Source: Caulobacteraceae bacterium
GTDB lineage: Bacteria; Pseudomonadota; Alphaproteobacteria; Caulobacterales; Caulobacteraceae
Direction: 5' to 3'
NCBI GenBank assembly: GCA_030151985.1
Contig: JASLDZ010000319.1
Span: 1 to 7,698 of the forward strand
Length of the DNA: 7,698 bases
The notes below the pieces were generated by a model. That model had not been told where the DNA came from. It did not search any database and saw only the letters and a program-made list of their open reading frames with translations. The position numbers and the translations under genes are program-made. Position 1 is the stretch's first letter, and each line of letters begins with the position of its first letter. Positions 1-5,875 of the stretch are shown one piece after another.

Positions 1-279
1 ATCCACCGCCAGAGGCACCGAATAGGCCAGGCCGTAGCCCGACCCCTTCCAACAGCCGATCGCCCAGCGCGCCTGGCGCACGGCGTAGGCCCAGTCCTGG
101 CGATAGTCGTTGAAGTCGACGACGCCATCGGCTCTGCGTCCGACAAAGACCTCGAACTCCGGAAGGGCCTTGCGCCCATCGCAGCCTGCGCCCTTGTAGA
201 CGTAGAGCGCGCCCGCTTCAGCCGTGCTTGCGAAGGACAGAACGCCCGCCAGGAGCAGTCCGCCGAAGACGCGCCGCAT
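1..279 (-). CDS. Secreted protein, N-terminal part (possibly GH26-like)
   Basis: This 93-residue N-terminal fragment runs off the left window edge; the stop codon is not seen. The start is supported by GGAGGA (284-289 on the complement), 4 nt before the ATG. Residues 1-22 form a signal peptide: Arg2-Arg3, a hydrophobic core FGGLLLAGVLSF, then an Ala-rich cleavage region near STAEAGA, so the product should be exported. The mature part reads ALYVYKGAGCDG, then PEFEVFVGRRADGVVDF, then WAIGCWKG. The order of a Tyr-Val/Gly-Cys start, an 'F-E-x-F-x-GR-x-D' segment and a Trp-rich 'W..GCW' segment resembles the beginning of GH26-like glycosyl hydrolase (beta-mannanase-type) domains. That is recognition from memory on a short fragment, and the catalytic glutamates would lie outside the window. 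It is divergent from the PsiF-like gene at 498, with about 220 bp between them. It is surely coding; the family is tentative. Confidence 0.7.
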   Translation of the reverse strand, partial: MRRVFGGLLLAGVLSFASTAEAGALYVYKGAGCDGRKALPEFEVFVGRRADGVVDFNDYRQDWAYAVRQARWAIGCWKGSGYGLAYSVPLAVD

Positions 280-497
280 GGCTTCCTCCAAAATCCTCAA
301 GGCTCCGCCACCGCCGGCCGCTGCTGACGAAGGCCAAGACCGCGGCCGGCGCCAAGAGTTCGGCCCGGCGTCGGCCAGGGACAGCATGTGAAGAGCTTGA
401 GACCGAAGCTCGCCCTCTGCCCGCATTGTAAGGAGGCCGCCATCAGAGCGCGAGGCTGGCGGGGCCTGCTTGCACGCTTACAGATCCGGAGAGGCTC

Positions 498-764
498 ATG
501 ACCCATTCGTCCGTCGCCCTTGTCGCCCTCGCCCTTCTGGTCAGTCAGGCGGCGCTCGCGCAGGCCCCCGCCCCGGCGGCCGGCGCCGTCAAGAGCCACC
601 CGACGAAGCCGGCGAGCGCGAGCCTGGCTGCGCCGGGGGCGAACACCACCGGCCACAGCGCGGCGGCGGTCGACTGCTCCAGGCAGGCCGACGCCAAGGG
701 ACTCCATGGGAAGGCTCGCGCCAGCTTCCGCGCCAGCTGCAAGGCCGCCGCCAAGAAGAGCTGA
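498..764 (+). CDS. Small secreted PsiF-repeat-like protein
   Basis: An 88-residue exported protein. A strong GGAGAGG at 488-494 sits just before the ATG and fixes the start. Residues 1-21 are a typical signal peptide: a short n-region, the core VALVALALLVSQAALA, and cleavage after ALA. A low-complexity Ala/Pro linker follows (about 22-57). The C-terminus has two cysteines, Cys60 and Cys81, in the context DCSRQADAKGLHGKAR then FRASCKA. This matches the PsiF repeat pattern (Cys, Ala-Lys-Gly-Leu, Gly, Arg, Phe, Cys), named after the E. coli phosphate-starvation-inducible protein PsiF, whose biochemical role is unknown. PsiF proteins often carry two repeats; only one is visible here. The two cysteines could form a periplasmic disulphide. 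A GC hairpin lies 52 bp after the stop. No Pho box was recognised, so phosphate regulation is not claimed. Confidence 0.8.
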   Translation: MTHSSVALVALALLVSQAALAQAPAPAAGAVKSHPTKPASASLAAPGANTTGHSAAAVDCSRQADAKGLHGKARASFRASCKAAAKKS

Positions 765-816
765 GCTCGACGCCGCGGCCGTCGGATCGACGTCAGGGCG
801 GCTCCGCTCAAGCGCA

Positions 817-834
817 GACGCGCCTTGGCGCGTC
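817..834 (+). terminator. GC-rich hairpin after the PsiF-like gene
   Basis: A perfect inverted repeat, GACGCGCC-TT-GGCGCGTC, lies 52 bp after the stop at 764. A physical loop would be TT plus at least one opened pair. No T-run follows, so if it ends transcription it is not a textbook intrinsic terminator. It may instead be a 3'-end stabilising hairpin. Confidence 0.4.
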
Positions 835-1264
835 GGCGACGGTTCGGCGGGGATCGACCGGTCCGTGGCCGCGCAGCAGGGCGGAGCGGGACTTGGCGCG
901 CGACCCCGTTCGGCAGGACGCAAGACGCCTTCCAGAGCGCCGTGGTCCATCTCGCTCGATGAAAGCGCGTCACGCAGCAACCGCCGATCGGTCGCTCGCC
1001 TAGCCCGTCGGCCGCAGCGCTTGGTGGAGGAAGGCTTCCGCCGAGACCGCAAGCCGAAGGAGCGGCGCGCTGCTTCCTTGCCGCACCACACCTTCGCGCA
1101 GCAGGAAGACGACATGAGGAACATGACGCCGCTCAAGCCGAGCGCTAGCGCCTGTTCAACCCCTCGTCAGACTTCATCTGGATTATCAGGCGTCGGCTGA
1201 CCGTCCACGTCCTTGCTCAATCGGTCCGGTTCAGACTAAGTCGGCAGCGGAGCAACTGGGGGCC
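835..1264. other. Intergenic stretch upstream of the MucR gene
   Basis: About 430 bp with no convincing gene. Long open frames exist on both strands, but they are Arg/Pro-rich, lack ribosome sites and show no family resemblance, as expected of random high-GC DNA. One short frame, 1114..1200 plus (28 codons, starting MRNMTPLK), has GGAAG upstream of its ATG and could be a leader peptide, but nothing else supports it. TTGCTC (1213-1218) and GACTAA (1234-1239), 15 bp apart, are a weak promoter candidate for the regulator downstream. Confidence 0.4.
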
Positions 1265-1738
1265 ATGATGGCTGAAGATACGACCGACACGCTGATCCTC
1301 ACCGCTGAAATCGTGGCCAGCTATCTTGGCGGCGAGAGCCACCGCGTCACGCCCGAACAGATTCCGGAGCTGATCCGCAGCGTTCGCGCCGCGCTCAAGG
1401 AAGCTCCAGCCGCCGCCAACACCGCTTCGGCCAACAACGACGCTTCCAAGCCCAGCAAGCGGGACATCACCAAGTCGATCACGCCCGACGCGCTCATCTC
1501 CTTTGTGGACGGCAAGCCCTACAAGACGCTGAAGCGCCACCTGACGCGCCACGGCATGAGCATGGGCGACTACCGCGCGCGCTACGGCCTGCCTTCCGAC
1601 TACCCGAGCACCGCGCCGAACTACTCGGCCACCCGCTCCGCAATGGCCAAGTCGTTGGGGCTCGGCGCAAAGCGCAAGTCGCAGACCCCGGCGCCGCCTG
1701 CGCCCAAGGGGCGGGCGAAGAAGGCCGCCGCCGAGTAG
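1265..1738 (+). CDS. mucR: MucR/Ros-family transcriptional regulator
   Basis: A 157-residue DNA-binding regulator of the MucR/Ros family, which in alphaproteobacteria controls exopolysaccharide, motility, virulence and, in Caulobacter, cell-cycle genes by binding AT-rich promoters. The N-terminal part LTAEIVASYLGG plus IPELIRSVRAAL (residues 12-44) is the conserved oligomerisation region. A Ser/Ala/Asn-rich linker follows (45-68). The DNA-binding domain (70-134) contains ITPDALISFVDGKPY, KTLKRHLTRHG, then YRARYGLPSDYP and ATRSAMAKSLGLG. In the Ros-type zinc site the first ligand is Cys; here Ser79 occupies that place, while Asp82, His92 and His96 remain. The last 23 residues are a Lys/Pro/Ala tail. 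Two adjacent ATGs (1265, 1268) are possible starts. The ribosome site is poor: GGAG at 1249-1252, or G-rich 1258-1262. It is monocistronic, with a hairpin 46 bp downstream. Family assignment is secure; target genes are unknown. Confidence 0.93.
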   Translation: MMAEDTTDTLILTAEIVASYLGGESHRVTPEQIPELIRSVRAALKEAPAAANTASANNDASKPSKRDITKSITPDALISFVDGKPYKTLKRHLTRHGMSMGDYRARYGLPSDYPSTAPNYSATRSAMAKSLGLGAKRKSQTPAPPAPKGRAKKAAAE

Positions 1739-1784
1739 GTCGGCGCCAAGGCGGGTTCAGCACGCCCACCGCGTCCTGATCGCA

Positions 1785-1814
1785 GGGGATCGGTCGGCCT
1801 CAAGGCCGATCCCC
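1785..1814 (+). terminator. Stem-loop after the MucR gene
   Basis: GGGGATCGG (1785-1793) pairs perfectly with CCGATCCCC (1806-1814) across a 12-nt loop. The loop can add CC/GG pairing with a bulge. It begins 46 bp after the MucR stop. No T-run follows. It is the best candidate for ending the MucR transcript, and could also stop read-through from the convergent cdh gene. Confidence 0.4.
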
Positions 1815-2083
1815 GACGTGGCCTTGCCGCGAACAGGACGGCTCGACGGAGGGTGCGTTTGGCCCCCCTCCCACTCGGGTGAAGCCTGGGCCGAGATGAA
1901 CAGAGCCTAGTCTCCAAGCGCTCAGCGACGACGTGCCCGGAGCGCTCGTTGTCCTTGTAGGCAATGACCTTGGCCGTGCGTAGAGGTCGCATTCCTGCGT
2001 GGATCCTGAGCCGCGACGTAGCTTGAGCTGCCAGGAGGATGTGCGGTTGCGACCTGTCCCGATGAAACGCCGCGGGCGCTGCG
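1815..2083. other. Convergent intergenic stretch between mucR and cdh
   Basis: About 270 bp between two gene 3' ends. No RNA gene, repeat or conserved protein was recognised. A minus-strand frame around 1905-1992 (reading MRPLRTAKVIAYKDNERSG) has coding-like codons but no ribosome site and no recognised family. It could be a decayed gene fragment. An AGGAGG-ATG at 2033-2041 on the plus strand opens only eight codons. Confidence 0.35.
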
Positions 2084-2854
2084 TCAGCTCGCCCTAACGG
2101 CCAAGCAGGCCTCGTCCAGCAGCGACTCCCCGTGCCCGGGGTCGGCCTCATCGGCTTCGGTCGTCCGGGTCAGGAGGTAGAACCCCTTCCCTCGCGGTCC
2201 GGTGGTCGGCACCGCGACGAGCGTCTGGTCCCCCATGCGGGCGGCGACGTCGGCGGCGGCCAGCGGCAGCAACTGGAACGGGTCGGCCCCATCTAAGTCC
2301 GCACCCGCCAGACGGCGGATCCGCCAACGCCAGCCCAGGAGCCTCTGGTTCGACCATCGATCGCCGATCCGCCCTGCGATCGAATCCAGCGCCTGGCTCA
2401 CCTGCGGCTTGATGCAGCTGATGTGGATATGCAGCTGGTCCTGGCTCCTCCCGGCGATCCCGTTCACGGCCAGCCCCACCGCCTCCCGCGGCAGCGGCCG
2501 CCCCAGCCGCGCCTGCAGAAAACCACGCGCGTTCCAAGCCAGGCTCCAGTAGTTCGGCGCGCCCGGCTCCAGAAGGGCCGGATCCTCGATCCCTGTCAGT
2601 CGCCGTGTGGGCGACAGGAGCAGGTGGAAGCGCTTCTTGGGGTCGGGCACGATCGCGTAGCCTTGCTCCAGATCCACCTTCAGGCACGGCGCCGCAAGTC
2701 CGGTCAGCTTCCGGTCGCGCACGCAAAGACCGTGCACGACGTGCCAGAGCGCGTCCGACCTCGCCGCCCGGCCCCCGGCGGGAGTCCCCAGCCACCCGAC
2801 GATCGCGAGCAGCATCGAAGCGTGGGCCCGTCGAAGTCGGGGAAACAAGTGCAT
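2084..2854 (-). CDS. cdh: CDP-diacylglycerol pyrophosphatase (Cdh)
   Basis: Hydrolyses CDP-diacylglycerol to phosphatidic acid and CMP, so it acts on the central phospholipid precursor at the inner membrane. With the start at 2854 the product is 256 residues, close to E. coli Cdh (about 250). Residues 1-30 contain Arg-rich LRRAH, then the hydrophobic MLLAIVGWLGTPAG, a signal peptide or membrane anchor. The family core is clear: ALWHVVHGLC, APCLKVDLEQGYAIV, HLLLSPTRRLTGIEDP, PNYWSLAWNAR, AVGLAVNGIAGRSQDQ, and the HIT-like active-site motif HIHISC (His142, His144, Cys147) followed by IKPQV. The C-terminus keeps the Cdh-type GKGFYLL strand. The frame stays open upstream to 3106, but those residues are basic and unlike the family. 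2854 and 2815 are the plausible starts, and neither has a good ribosome site. It is divergent from the HU gene and not in an operon. Confidence 0.92.
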   Translation of the reverse strand: MHLFPRLRRAHASMLLAIVGWLGTPAGGRAARSDALWHVVHGLCVRDRKLTGLAAPCLKVDLEQGYAIVPDPKKRFHLLLSPTRRLTGIEDPALLEPGAPNYWSLAWNARGFLQARLGRPLPREAVGLAVNGIAGRSQDQLHIHISCIKPQVSQALDSIAGRIGDRWSNQRLLGWRWRIRRLAGADLDGADPFQLLPLAAADVAARMGDQTLVAVPTTGPRGKGFYLLTRTTEADEADPGHGESLLDEACLAVRAS

Positions 2855-3104
2855 GACGTTCTGGGCGGAGCCCCTGGGCGACCGCCATGGCCGTTCCGTG
2901 GCGAAGCTTGCAGGCCGGGCGTTGACGAAGGGTGCAACGCCGGGCCGCCGCCGCCAAGCGGACTCGCGCCCGTGGTGAAGGAGCCGCGCCCGCGAGCGGC
3001 TTTTCTCATTGCGCAGGGAGGTGACGGCGCGCGCGACCAGACGCAGCGGATGACGACGGCTTCGAAGCAGGCTAGCGCAGAGGGCGGAGCTGGGGGGACA
3101 GATC

Positions 3105-3380
3105 ATGAAGCACGCTGAACTCGTGGACCGGTTCGCGACCGAGGCGTCGCTGCAGAAGACCGAGGCGACCCGCCTGCTGCAGGCGATCGTCCAGGTGATG
3201 ACCGAGGCGGCCGTCGCCGGCGACGAGGTCAGCCTCCCGGGCTATGGCAAGCTGAAGGTCCAGCACCGGGCGGCGCGAACCGCGCGCAACCCGAGATCCG
3301 GCCAGAGCGTCGCGGTGCCCGCGAGCCGCAAGGTCAGCTTCCAGCCGGCCAAGGCGCTGCGGGACCGACTGGCGCTCTAA
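3105..3380 (+). CDS. HU-family DNA-binding protein
   Basis: A 91-residue nucleoid protein of the HU/IHF family, which dimerises and bends DNA with little sequence preference. The standard length and the full pattern are present: an N-terminal helical pair (KHAELVDRFATEASLQKTEATRLL), SLPGYGKLKV at 43-52 (the usual G-F/Y-G turn), and the arm AARTARNPRSGQSVAVPAS with the intercalating Pro63. KVSF and the final helix AKALRDRL complete the fold. The ribosome site is strong: a GGGGGG run and A at 3092-3098, 6 nt before the ATG. It is divergent from cdh across about 250 bp that must hold both promoters; I could not pick them out. It converges on the carboxyltransferase gene, with only 16 bp between stops. 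HU and IHF alpha/beta cannot be separated by eye; the 'RNPRSG' arm favours HU. Confidence 0.93.
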   Translation: MKHAELVDRFATEASLQKTEATRLLQAIVQVMTEAAVAGDEVSLPGYGKLKVQHRAARTARNPRSGQSVAVPASRKVSFQPAKALRDRLAL

Positions 3381-3385
3381 GCGCC
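3371..3385. terminator. Hairpin over the HU stop codon
   Basis: The inverted repeat GGCGCT-CTA-AGCGCC overlaps the HU stop codon (3378-3380), between two convergent genes 16 bp apart. Six GC-rich pairs with a 3-nt loop could act on both transcripts. It has no T-run, so a terminator role is inferred from position only. Confidence 0.35.
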
Positions 3386-3396
3386 CCGCAGGCGGC

Positions 3397-4914
3397 TCAC
3401 ATGAGCTTGCGCCAGGCCAGCTCCGCGAACTCGCAGAGACGCGGCCGCGTGTCGCGGGGATCGATGATGTCCTCGATCCCGAACCGCTCCGCCGTGCGGA
3501 AGGGCGACCGCACCCGGTTCAACCGAGTGCGGATCGCCGCCAGCTCGGCCTCGGGATCGGAAGCCGCCTCGAGCTCGGCTCGGTAGGCGACCTCGACCCC
3601 GCCCTCGATCGGCAGCGAGCCCCAGTCGCCGCTCGGCCACGCGAAGCGGTACTGAAACCGCTCGGCGTTCGACATGGCGCTGCCGGCGATCCCGTAGGCG
3701 CGGCGGATCACCACGCTCGCGAGCGGCGTGGTCGCGCGATAGATCGCGTTCATCGCCTGCACGCCGTAACGGATCGTCCCCGCAAGCTCGGCGGCCCTGC
3801 CGATCATGAAGCCGGGGTTGTCGACGAGGTGGACGATCGGAAGCCGAAACTGGTCGGCCAGCCGAACAAAGCGCTCCACCTTCTCGCTCGACTTGGCGTC
3901 CCAGGATCCGCCCATGAAGCTCGGATCGCTCGCCAGCACCGCCACCGGGCGCCCACCCAGGCGCGCGAAGGCCGTGATGACCGCTCGCCCCCACCGCCGG
4001 CCCATCTCGAAGAGGCTTGCGCGATCGACGACCGCCTGCAGCACCCTTCGCATCGCATAGACGCGCTTGGGGTCGCGCGGGACGATGTCGAGGAGGCCCG
4101 GGTCGCGGCGGTCGACCGGGTCGTCGCACGGCGAGAAAGGCGCCAACCTTCCCACTTCGCCCGGCAGGTAGGAGAGGAAGGCGCGCACATGAGCGAAGGC
4201 TTGCGCCTCGCTCTCCACCTCCTCGTCGACTACGCCGTTGCGGGTGTGAACCGCGCTGCCGCCCAACGCTTCGCGATCGCTGTCCTCGCCGATCGCCGCC
4301 ACCACCGCCGGCCCCGCCGCGAACAGCTGCGACAGGCCCTTCACCATGAGCGAGTAGTGGCTGGCGCAGACCCGCGCCGCGCCGAGACCGGCCGTCGGAC
4401 CGAGCGCCAACGCGACCACCGGGACACGGTCCAGGTTGGCGATCACCTCGCCCCAGCCCGGCACGGCCGGGACATAGGTGGCGCCGGTCTGCTCCAGCGT
4501 CTTGACCGACCCCCCTCCCCCCGTTCCGTCCACCATGCGCACCAGCGGCAGCCCGAGCCCGTGAGCCATGGCTTCGCACTGGACGAACTTGCGGTGAACG
4601 GCCCCATCCGCCGCACCCCCGCGAACCGTGAAATCGTCGGCGGAGACCACCACCGGGCGCCCGGCGATGTCGGCGCGTCCGAAGACGAAGTTCGAAGGCT
4701 TCACGTCGAGTAGCGCGCCGGAGTCGTCGTAGCGGCCTTGTCCCGCCAGGGCTCCGATCTCCCGGAAGCTTCCGGCATCGACGAGCGCTACGATGCGGGC
4801 GCGCGCGTCGAGCTTGCCCCGCGCATGCTGCCGCGCCAGCTTGTCCTCTCCGCCCATGCGCGCCGCCAAGGCTTCGCGGCGACGCAGCTCATCGACTTCG
4901 GGCGTCCAGCTCAT
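3397..4914 (-). CDS. Acyl-CoA carboxylase, carboxyltransferase (beta) subunit
   Basis: 505 residues, the usual length for the carboxyltransferase subunit of propionyl-/methylcrotonyl-/acyl-CoA carboxylases, which moves CO2 from carboxybiotin to an acyl-CoA in the cytoplasm. The start at 4914 is supported by GAGGAGG (4926-4932 on the complement, 11 nt spacing). The N-terminal half has ARGKLDARARI.ALVD, SADDFTVRGGA, the first active-site loop DGTGGGGSV (130-137) and LGPTAGLGAA (171-180), then LGGSAVHTRNGVVD (217-230). The C-terminal half has GGRPVAVLASDP, a crotonase-like LVDNPGFMIG (363-372), RRAYGIAGSAM (404-414) and the tail IDPRDTRPRL. Most PccB-type enzymes have DSGGAR and AYGGAY at the two oxyanion sites, so this is a divergent subgroup and the substrate cannot be assigned. 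No biotin carboxylase or biotin carrier gene is in the window; the partner must be encoded elsewhere. Confidence 0.9.
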   Translation of the reverse strand: MSWTPEVDELRRREALAARMGGEDKLARQHARGKLDARARIVALVDAGSFREIGALAGQGRYDDSGALLDVKPSNFVFGRADIAGRPVVVSADDFTVRGGAADGAVHRKFVQCEAMAHGLGLPLVRMVDGTGGGGSVKTLEQTGATYVPAVPGWGEVIANLDRVPVVALALGPTAGLGAARVCASHYSLMVKGLSQLFAAGPAVVAAIGEDSDREALGGSAVHTRNGVVDEEVESEAQAFAHVRAFLSYLPGEVGRLAPFSPCDDPVDRRDPGLLDIVPRDPKRVYAMRRVLQAVVDRASLFEMGRRWGRAVITAFARLGGRPVAVLASDPSFMGGSWDAKSSEKVERFVRLADQFRLPIVHLVDNPGFMIGRAAELAGTIRYGVQAMNAIYRATTPLASVVIRRAYGIAGSAMSNAERFQYRFAWPSGDWGSLPIEGGVEVAYRAELEAASDPEAELAAIRTRLNRVRSPFRTAERFGIEDIIDPRDTRPRLCEFAELAWRKLM

Positions 4915-5250
4915 GAAGGGTCGCGCCTCCTCGCCTTTGGAGCATCGGGCGGTAAAAACTCCAAGTCGACTCTGCGCGAGGTGGGCACGACGCACCCGCC
5001 TCCCCCGTCCCGTCTCTCAGAACGAGAGCGAGCCGCATCCCCATGGCGAGACCGGCGCCGCCGCGATGGCCCGGGCGCCGCATCTGTATCGGCAAGCCTG
5101 GCCCGAGAGGGCGGAGGCGCTCGATGTCGACGCTGAAGACGGCGCGCCTGCAGCTCGGGAGCGCCCATGCGGCCCACGTCCAGGCTTGCTTGACGCCTAG
5201 TCGGAGATCGGGCGAAAGGTCGATGCTCCCACAGGCGCGCCCGTCCGCCC
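4915..5250. other. Intergenic stretch upstream of the carboxyltransferase gene
   Basis: About 335 bp between the start of the carboxyltransferase gene and the 3' end of the secreted-protein gene, both minus strand. Plus-strand open frames here are Arg/Pro-rich shadows without family signal. It should carry the carboxyltransferase promoter; the only A/T-rich patch is near 4950-4965. No RNA gene or repeat was recognised. Confidence 0.35.
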
Positions 5251-5270
5251 GACGCGGCGTGGGCCGCGTC
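5251..5270 (-). terminator. Perfect hairpin after the triple-module gene
   Basis: GACGCGGC (5251-5258), a 4-nt loop (GTGG on the plus strand), and GCCGCGTC (5263-5270) form a perfect 8-bp stem. It starts 3 bp past the stop codon of the minus-strand gene ending at 5274. No T-run follows in the direction of transcription. Position and stability make it the likely 3' end of that transcript. Confidence 0.5.
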
Positions 5271-5273
5271 CGG

Positions 5274-5732
5274 TCAGGGCGCCTTGCAGGCCTTCTTGGT
5301 GGCGTTCCCGGCCTTGGAACAGTCGTAGTGGACTACCTTCCCGTTCTTCTCGGTCCAGGCCACGATGCGCGGCGCGCCCGGCGTAGCGGCGTTCGACCGG
5401 GTCGCCGGGACCGGCGCGGCGGCTATCGACGCGGACGGCGCGGCCGGGGCGGCCGAAACCGGACGGGCGGCCGGAGCCGCTGTCGCGGCCGGTGTCGCGG
5501 CGGCCGTCTTGCAGGCCGCCTTGTTGCGGTTCCCCGGCTTGGCGCAGTCGTAGGCCCGCGCCGCCTTGACCGCCGCAGGCGCGGTGGCCGGCGGTGCGAC
5601 GGCGCCCGCGGCGGTCCTGCAGACCGCCTTGTTCGCGTTGCCGGGTTTTGAGCAGTCGTAATGGCGGGTGTCGGCGGCCCACGCGCTCGAGGCCGTAGCC
5701 AGACATCCCACCGCCAGGATCAAAGCCCGCAT
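5274..5732 (-). CDS. Secreted protein with three two-cysteine modules
   Basis: 152 residues from an ATG at 5732 with an ideal AAGGAGA (5738-5744 on the complement). The open frame extends 11 codons further upstream, but the ribosome site and signal peptide pick 5732. Residues 1-20 (MRALILAVGCLATASSAWAA) are a signal peptide. The mature protein has three copies of the module Y-D-C-x-K-x-G-N-x-x-K-x-x-C at about 25-38, 61-74 and 136-149, with cysteines exactly 11 residues apart each time (27/38, 63/74, 138/149). Ala/Pro/Val-rich linkers of about 22 and 61 residues join them. The module loosely recalls a shortened PsiF repeat (Cys...Cys with Lys and Gly between), but I cannot name a family. Each cysteine pair could form a periplasmic disulphide. 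It is divergent from the recombinase with 143 bp between starts. Function unknown. Confidence 0.8.
   Translation of the reverse strand: MRALILAVGCLATASSAWAADTRHYDCSKPGNANKAVCRTAAGAVAPPATAPAAVKAARAYDCAKPGNRNKAACKTAAATPAATAAPAARPVSAAPAAPSASIAAAPVPATRSNAATPGAPRIVAWTEKNGKVVHYDCSKAGNATKKACKAP
5283..5660 (-). repeat. Three internal repeat units in the secreted protein
   Basis: Three in-frame units of about 45 bp, at 5616-5660, 5508-5552 and 5283-5327, encode the Y-D-C...C modules. On the plus strand each reads roughly CAG(G/A)CCGCCTTGTT..., then a GTT(C/G)CC(C/G)G block and a CAGTCGTA block. DNA similarity is strong as well as protein similarity, which suggests origin by tandem duplication with later linker insertion. 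The two downstream linkers differ in length. Confidence 0.75.
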
Positions 5733-5875
5733 CCGACTCTCCTTAGCCCGCGTCCTGCACAACACTGCCGCCTAACGCAGCGGCGCGCAATCAGGGCCGG
5801 GGCCGGTGGCTCTTCCCGAGCGGGCGCTTCGGGCGCACGCTCCGACAAGCGACCGTTCCGCCCGATGGAGCGCTC

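Noticed and set aside
297..1136. A 279-codon open frame on the minus strand across the PsiF-like gene
   Set aside because: It is Arg/Ala/Ser-rich with no domain pattern and no ribosome site. It overlaps a well-supported plus-strand gene, and such frames are common at this GC content.
520..1200. A 226-codon plus-strand frame overlapping the PsiF-like gene
   Set aside because: Arg/Pro-rich composition is typical of a shifted frame over a real gene. The signal peptide, ribosome site and Cys module all belong to the other frame.
1739..2083. A tRNA or small RNA gene between mucR and cdh
   Set aside because: No cloverleaf or conserved TTC loop was found. The only structure is the hairpin at 1785-1814.
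1621..2151. A 176-codon minus-strand frame across the mucR end and the intergenic region
   Set aside because: It overlaps both neighbours and has no start support. Only a short internal part has coding-like codons, and no family could be recognised.
3829..4713. A 294-codon plus-strand frame inside the carboxyltransferase gene
   Set aside because: It is an antisense shadow rich in Arg/His, and the opposite strand encodes a clear conserved enzyme.
5043..5651. A 202-codon plus-strand frame rich in Gly/Arg, like an RNA-binding RGG protein
   Set aside because: The Gly/Arg repeats are the antisense of the Ala/Pro-coding linkers of the minus-strand secreted protein.
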